A DNA stretch of 64,000 bases, from assembly GCA_028622995.1 (NCBI GenBank), contig JAJQJQ010000049.1, forward strand, positions 62,001-126,000, in the 5' to 3' direction. The stretch's first letter is position 1. The number at the start of each line of letters is the position of its first letter. A program made the position numbers and the translations under genes. The notes under the pieces are model-generated. The model ran no database searches, had not been told where the DNA came from, and was given only the letters and a program-made list of their open reading frames with translations. Below, piece after piece: positions 58,701 to 64,000 of this stretch. Origin of the DNA: Panagrolaimus kolymaensis (Eukaryota > Nematoda > Chromadorea > Rhabditida > Panagrolaimidae).

Positions 58701-59674
58701 AATTCAATTTATTATATTTTAAAATGGATAGTTCCTAGATATTAATTTGCCATTTCCTTAATCATTTCTTTATGTGTGATTATATGCTGCAAACTCAAAG
58801 TAATATGTGGCAACATTGAAGATATCCGTGAACTTTTTCTGCGGAATCCAAAAAAATTTCTTATATTTATTAGTTAATCAACCTTTGTAAAAGTTTTAAA
58901 TCAGTGAAAAAATTTTTTTATTAACTCCAAACTCAAATATTGTATTTGCAAAAAAAAAAACGAGAAAACATTATTTTAAAATATGCAAAAAAAAAACTTT
59001 GCTTTCAATGCAAAAAAAATGCTGCTGTATTTTTTGTTTTAAAAGAGCGTTAACAAAAAAAAGACTTTCAAAATTACTGAATCATTTTTTTTTAGACGCA
59101 AGAAAAAAACTGCAAAGAAAAGTGTTATTTTAATTTTTAGTTGATTGATTCATTTATATTGCTTAAAAAATTTTTTATGCTCGTAATTTTTAAATTTAAA
59201 AAAATGCTTTTTTTTGAACGCTGAAACAATTTTTCCATTAAATTTTTTTTTAAATTTGGAAACTTTGCCAACAATTTCTTCACAAAAAATTTCACCATAA
59301 TCCGATTTTTTAAAATATTTTAAAGTAGTACAAAAATTTTGCATTATTTCCTTTTTTCAGGAGTTTCATTTACGATGCGTGGATGTGCTGAAAATTTTGC
59401 TGCCATCAATGAGGACCTTCTAAACGAGCGAGGCGATAATCATTGCGTAAAAATTCATCCAACTCTTGAACTTCAAGAATGTGTATGCAAAAATCGTAAA
59501 TATTGTTATCGAGGATCCACCGACGATCGAATTGAAGAAGCTTCAAAACAAATATTTAAATTTAATGCTGAAGCTCAAAATGGCGCCCACAGTAATAAAT
59601 TTTATATTTATGATTTTAAAATTTTTTTGTTGTCTTTAATTCTAATGTATTTTGTTGTTGTTGTTGCCATATAA
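55717..59674 (+). CDS. Ly6/uPAR-type GPI-anchored protein
   Basis: Exons 55717-55857, 56146-56323, 56385-56699, 59361-59674; 315 aa. Signal peptide after a short basic start (LLFLLLLLFGLFTKNVVNA), a linker rich in Gly/Ser/Pro (GGGGFGGSETMYGDS, residues about 60-100), then a ten-cysteine three-finger domain: INWCFYC...DC...QC...SYC...RGC...HC...QECVCKNRKYC. The end is a hydrophobic segment (IFLLSLILMYFVVVVAI) typical of a GPI signal. In nematodes, Ly6 proteins such as ODR-2 act on neuron surfaces, often on receptor function; that role is by analogy. The intron splitting the domain (56700-59360) is 2.66 kb, by far the longest in the window, and partly repeat-built. Confidence 0.82.
57541..59175. 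repeat. Degenerate ~700-bp tandem repeat in intron
   Basis: Within intron 3 of the Ly6-like gene, two word groups recur in order with a spacing of about 700 bp: 'aaaatattcaaa...aaatgtttta' with 'aaatgctg' at about 57560, 58265 and 58970; and 'gtgttattttttt...gttgattcattt' at about 57722, 58420 and 59120. A possible older partial copy starts near 57000. Copies differ by many A/T-run indels. Confidence 0.65.
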
Positions 59675-61773
59675 TTTTCCGGTGTATGTAATTTTTTTTA
59701 ATAAATAGTTAGTTCTTATTATTTTTTTGTTTTGAAAGATAAAATAATTGTTAGTTTTATTTGTCCTAAGAAATGAAAAAAAGTGCAAACGAATTTTTTT
59801 TTTGCAGACAAAAGTTAATTCAAAAAAATAATTATTTGTTTATCAAATTTTTAGCGATTTTTTCATTGGAAGTTGATGAATGCTTTCTTTAACTCATGGT
59901 TGCTGGCTCGACGATGGTAATCAAAAAATGCTTTTTAAATATTCTCCAATAATAATTTACGCATAATGAAATATTGATACAATGTTTTTAATTGATTAAA
60001 ACAAATTAATATTAGTTATAGTTTCTTTCTTTAATAATTGATGAATAAATATGATAAAGACTTCACCAAAAAATTAAAAAAATTATTCAACTTTGATAAT
60101 AGACTTTTTATTCAATTTTAATTCAAGTGAAACAACGTCGTTTATTAGAACAATAAAATAAAATTTTAAAAAGAAAAAATTAATACTGTTAAAAAATTAA
60201 TTTCATTCCATAAAAAAAATTTAATTTGCATATGCTAGATTTCAAAACAATAAGAAAGAAACAATTCCAGCCTTTTTAAACCAAACAATTCATTTCGAAA
60301 TAAAAATATAAAATTACTTTTACATGGGCGACAATTCTCGCTATCTGTTATTTGTTTTAAAATTGACGATATTCTCTTCTCTCAAAAAATGTTGTTTTTA
60401 ACTCGAAAACTTAAAGAAAATATACAAGAATGAGGTTGCTTTTCATTTAGCTAACAGACAGACGATAAATCAATGCTTTCTTTGCTTTGAAAAATCCATT
60501 GTCATTGTTGAGAGCTCTTTTTTTCTTTTCCAACTTTTTTTGCATCCTTTACACTTTTTTCTTCTTTGCTTTTATTTTCTTTTGCACGTGAAAATCCGCT
60601 ATTTTTTACATTTATTTTTAAGTGTACAAAAACTGTGAAGATATATTAATAAAAAAAACTCGCTTTTAAACGGGCAAAATTCTAGAGAATTAAAAAAAAG
60701 AAAAATCCACAGAAAACTGAACAAAAAAAAAGTTTGTGACACTTGAAAAAAAAAGCTTTTAGTTTTCTTAGTTTTTTCTTTGAAGCTTTTTTTTCTCCTT
60801 CAAATCTGAACTTTTATTATTTCCTAATAAATGACATATAATTTTTTTAAATGTAACATTTAAAACCAAATTAAACTACATAATGCTTGGTTGATTGCAT
60901 TTTTTAAAAAGGGATTTATGTTATTTTATTTTCTCAAAAAAAGCCAGCCACCTTTCAAAATAAAAGTTTATCCATGTTTTTTGCAACTCTCTCTTTCTCT
61001 CTTTTTTTTCTTGAAATGTCACCTGTTCATTTTTTTTCTTTTTCTTTTGCAATATTTTTATTTTCTTTTCCGCATTCTTTGAAACATCTCTAAAGCAAAA
61101 AAATTAAAGAAAGAAAAATGTTTTTGTCAAAATTCGTTCAACTGCAATCACAAACTTTATAAATGATGATGGCAAGGCAAGGTGTCCGCCAGCCGAGACT
61201 CCTGCCTTTCTGCTAAAAATCATAGTTCGCTAACTTTCATTTTATTTTGAAAGCATCATAGCTTTTTGGCTTTTCTTTTTTTTTCATAGTTGAATGATTT
61301 TTTGTTTGTTGCATTTTTGTTTTATTTTTGTCACGTGACGTAAATCAAAAAAATGTCAAGTTTCTTTTTAAGTTTTTATTACGTTTTTATATAATATTTT
61401 TTTGGCATTTTACCAGATCATATCCGTTGCTTTTCCGTCGTCAGACTTTTCAGTCATTCAGTAAATTTTTTTAAAACTCGTAAAACTCGCTTTTAATGCT
61501 TTCTGCTTTTCTTTTATATTATTTAAACGACAAAAAAAAATATTTAATTTCTAAACCAACCTTTTTCATATATATTATTTTTCCCCGTGGAACAGAAACT
61601 TCTGTATTTTTCTTACCAAAAAACACGCCATTAAACAAAATTTCTTTAAAATAATATATTCTTTTTGTGACAAGTAAAAACTTAATATTTTACCAATCAA
61701 AATAAATTTTTTTTAAATTAAAATTCTTCAGAAACTTTCCCTTTTTTTGGTGACGATAGACAAAGAAAAAAAA
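59675..61773. other. Intergenic, no gene
   Basis: 2.1 kb of A/T-rich sequence. The only composition change is a GC-richer patch at about 61170-61215 ('ggcaaggtgtccgccagccg'), without ORF or tRNA-like structure. The frame at 60891-61082 is poly-pyrimidine artefact. Confidence 0.45.
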
Positions 61774-62473
61774 ATGACGAATGGTTTAGCAGCCGATACA
61801 TCAAAATCAAAGCTATTTTCAATTTGTGAAATTCGTCCATATCTTCATATCGCTGGATATGGAGCTTTGTCGCATAAAAAAATTAAGGATCTTGGAATCA
61901 CCCATGCTGTGGATGCAACAAATATTCATAAAACTCAACGAACACCGGGAGTGGAATATTTTGAAATTAAAGTTGACGATAATGAACGATCAAATATTAA
62001 ACAATATTTTGATGATGTTGCTGCATTCATTCAAAAAGCTAAAGATTCAGTAGGGAATTTTCTTTATTTTTAATTCGATAAAAATTTAAATAAAAAAATT
62101 TGGATTTTCTTCGGGAAACAAATTTTCTCGGTCAAAACAAAAAAATTCCTAATTTTTTAGATATTTTTTTCATAAAATTAGCATAATTTTTTAGGGTGGC
62201 AAAGCTTTAGTTTATTGCGCAGCTGGAATATCTCGTTCAGCAGCGATATGTATGATGTATTTGGTTATTTCTGACAATATGACCCTTCGAGATGCGTTTA
62301 TTGAAGTTGGAAAGGTTCGTCCCATTATTTGTCCAAACCTTGGATTCTGGAGACAAATGATTGATTATGAAATTGAAAAACGTGGTGAAACTTCAGTAAA
62401 TTTGTTAAATGGCATGCGTCATTCCATTCCTGATGTTTATTTGTACAAAAGTACCCTTCTTAAAAGTGCTTAA
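61774..62473 (+). CDS. Atypical dual-specificity phosphatase (DUSP14/18-like)
   Basis: Exons 61774-62049 and 62195-62473, phase 0; 184 aa, a typical small DUSP size. Motifs: LHIAGYGALSHKKIKDLGITHAVDATN (N-terminal beta strands), the general-acid loop region VDDNERSNIKQYFDDV, the P-loop VYCAAGISRSA (C-x5-R), and RPIICPNLGFWRQMIDYE, diagnostic of the DUSP14/18/21/28 branch. The histidine before the catalytic cysteine is tyrosine here, so catalysis may be altered but the Cys and Arg are kept. Predicted to dephosphorylate Ser/Thr/Tyr phosphoproteins such as MAP kinases, in the cytosol. Starts at the first ATG; an open frame extends nine codons upstream without ATG. Confidence 0.92.
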
Positions 62474-63032
62474 ATTTAATTTGTAAACAAATATTTTTAT
62501 TTTGATATATTTTTTGAATGTTTTAGAATTTTTCGTTGAAAGTTGTAAATAAAATAAATAAAAATTCTACTAACACTTTACTTTATCAAAATGATTTCAA
62601 ACAAAAAAAGTGTTAACAGAAAATCCAAAAATATAAAATTTTCATACTTTTTCAAACGCTTCCAAAGTAAAAGCTTGTAACAGAAACGATTTAAACAAAA
62701 ATGAAAGAATTTTAGGTCATAAAAAGAGACATATTATTTCTTTGTCAAGTGCCAATCTAATATTTGAGAGTGAAAGACTCACAACTTATATTTTCCATTT
62801 TTCATTTTCCAGCAATAAAGTTCTTTGTTTCTTTTTTTGCCAAAAAATGGGTGACCCCGTTTTTCACTCAACATCGATTTTCAAAAATTGATTGAAAACT
62901 TTTTTCTTTCTTTTTTCAAAAAATTTGGTGTCACGACTTTTTTGATTTTTGCCATTGTCCAAGCCTAAAATATTTTATGAAAATAAATTTTTATGAATAA
63001 AATATTTATTTTTTAGTTTATGAATAAAAGAA
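62474..63032. other. Intergenic
   Basis: 3' flank of the phosphatase. A T-rich acceptor ending at 63016 just before the next ATG suggests a trans-splice or 5'UTR splice site. Confidence 0.45.
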
Positions 63033-64000
63033 ATGTTGAACCAAGAAAAAATTGAACCTGGTGAAAAAGTTAATATCATTTCTTCAACATCCTTAATTGA
63101 AAATGGAATTATTCAATTTGAATTTCCACAATTCAGTCAAATGAAAAGTGCTCAATATTCTCAAACTGTTGAAATTCATGGAATTCCATGGCGAATTATG
63201 ATAACGCCTCGTCAACATTTTATTCAAAATAATGGATATCAAAAATGTTTAGGATGTTTTCTTGAAAGCCCTCAAAATTCATATTCGGAGTTTGTATTTT
63301 ATTTTTATTTTTTTAAAGGTAATTTAAAAAATAATTGATTTTTTAGTGGAAAATCTTGCCATGTTCATGCAAAATTAAGTCTTGTATCTCAAAATTATGA
63401 CACCCCTAATTTTTCGCGACGGATTAGCCATGGATTTAATTCGAATGAGAGTGATTATGGATATAGCTGTTTAATGACTTGGGCTGTAAGTGGTTTTTTT
63501 TTCTTTGCCTTAAACAAGTCCACCCACTTTACTAGTCAATTTTTAATAATTTTATGAAAAAAATTTTTGCGCGAGAAATATTTAAATTTCATTTAAAAAT
63601 ATTACGAATGTTTCTAGAAAAAAAAAAGAAGATTTCAAAATTTCTGCGCGAAACACTAAAAAAACATTTAACCAAAGTTCTGAAAAATGTTTCTTTGAAA
63701 AAAAACATCTTTAATTGAGCCAAAGTTTTTGTAGGACATTGTTGATGAATCACGAGGTTATATCAAAAATGATACCATCAAACTTGAAGCTAACATTACA
63801 GCTTTGGAACCCACTTTGCAAGTTTTTCTTTTAATTTTTGTCAGATCTTTTTTTAACAGTTCAGTTATTTTTTTCAGTAGTCCCACACATTTTATGAAAA
63901 AAATTGAAGATTGCATTGATTTTGCAAATGTTTATGCTCGAAAAAGATTTTTAAATAAAGCAATCGAATTTAATGGATTAATTAAAGAAATTTGTAAAAA
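63033..64000 (+). CDS. MATH-domain protein, cut by window end
   Basis: Exons 63033-63289, 63347-63485 and 63735 to the edge; at least about 220 aa. The MATH fold is complete: IIQFEFPQFSQMKSAQYSQTV, IPWRIMITPR, KCLGCFLES, CHVHAKLSLVSQNYDT, ISHGFNSNESDYGYSCLMTWADIVD and GYIKNDTIKLEANI. The order and the 'W...I' to 'GYI.ND..KLE' end resemble the MATH domain of USP7/MATH-33 and nematode MATH proteins. After it, the frame continues into a helical segment (FMKKIEDCIDFANVYARKRFLNKAI). 63837-63890 looks like a small intron but removing it gives a stop in frame, while reading through stays open; that junction is unresolved. What follows the MATH domain (protease, BTB or nothing) is outside the window. 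Confidence 0.75.

Overview
This window is nuclear DNA of a nematode, inferred from very A+T-rich DNA, compact intron-rich genes (many introns of 40-60 nt with a T-rich tract before AG), and a gene repertoire dominated by nematode-type chemoreceptors, BTB and MATH-BTB proteins, P450s and cysteine-rich secreted proteins. Strongly A+T-biased coding and short introns would fit a clade IV (Tylenchina/Panagrolaimid-like) worm, but no marker gene fixes the species. I rebuilt all gene models by hand from GT/AG sites, frame continuity and comparison between paralogues inside the window.

Layout. 0-6 kb: a tandem pair of srg-like 7TM receptors (959-2035, 4826-5906) with a tiny defensin-like peptide gene between them (3687-3980). 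6.3-25.8 kb: a large inverted duplication. The left arm (+) carries P450 (6355-8365), a different 7TM receptor (8916-10186), a stray P450 last exon (10480-10562) and an srx-like receptor (11480-12900). The right arm (-) carries srx (20758-22725) and P450 (23627-25710, frameshifted). The spacer holds three tandem four-TM protein genes (14027-14834, 15161-15981, 16728-17811) and a secreted VWA-like protein (18549-20381). 26.3-28.9 kb: two BTB proteins with a C-terminal membrane segment, one broken by a 58-nt tandem duplication. 29.4-29.9 kb: a foldback MITE.

30.2-31.7 kb: the only obvious core housekeeping gene, a SMARCD/BAF60 SWI/SNF subunit. 32.3-33.7 kb: two truncated pseudogenes meeting head to head. 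35-41 kb: a membrane-anchored FkbM/METTL24-like methyltransferase, an intact cysteine-rich GPI-type protein (the parent family of the pseudogene), and a family-49 glycosyltransferase. 42.3-47.8 kb: two more 7TM receptors around a short BTB gene. 48.5-52.6 kb: a basic nuclear-type protein with a SUMO-interaction-like motif, and a full MATH-BTB protein whose first intron carries a GC-rich hAT-like MITE. 55.7-59.7 kb: a Ly6/uPAR-type GPI protein with a 2.7-kb intron made partly of about 700-bp repeats. 61.8-62.5 kb: an atypical dual-specificity phosphatase. 63.0 kb to the right edge: a MATH-domain gene, cut by the window.

The picture is a chemosensory, defence and BTB accessory region being rearranged by duplication, inversion, gene conversion and non-autonomous transposons. 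I found no operons, tRNA, rRNA or CRISPR. The strongest unexpected signals are the inverted duplication with its nested duplication, the defensin-like gene, the two MITEs with clear target-site duplications, and the double-pseudogene breakpoint.
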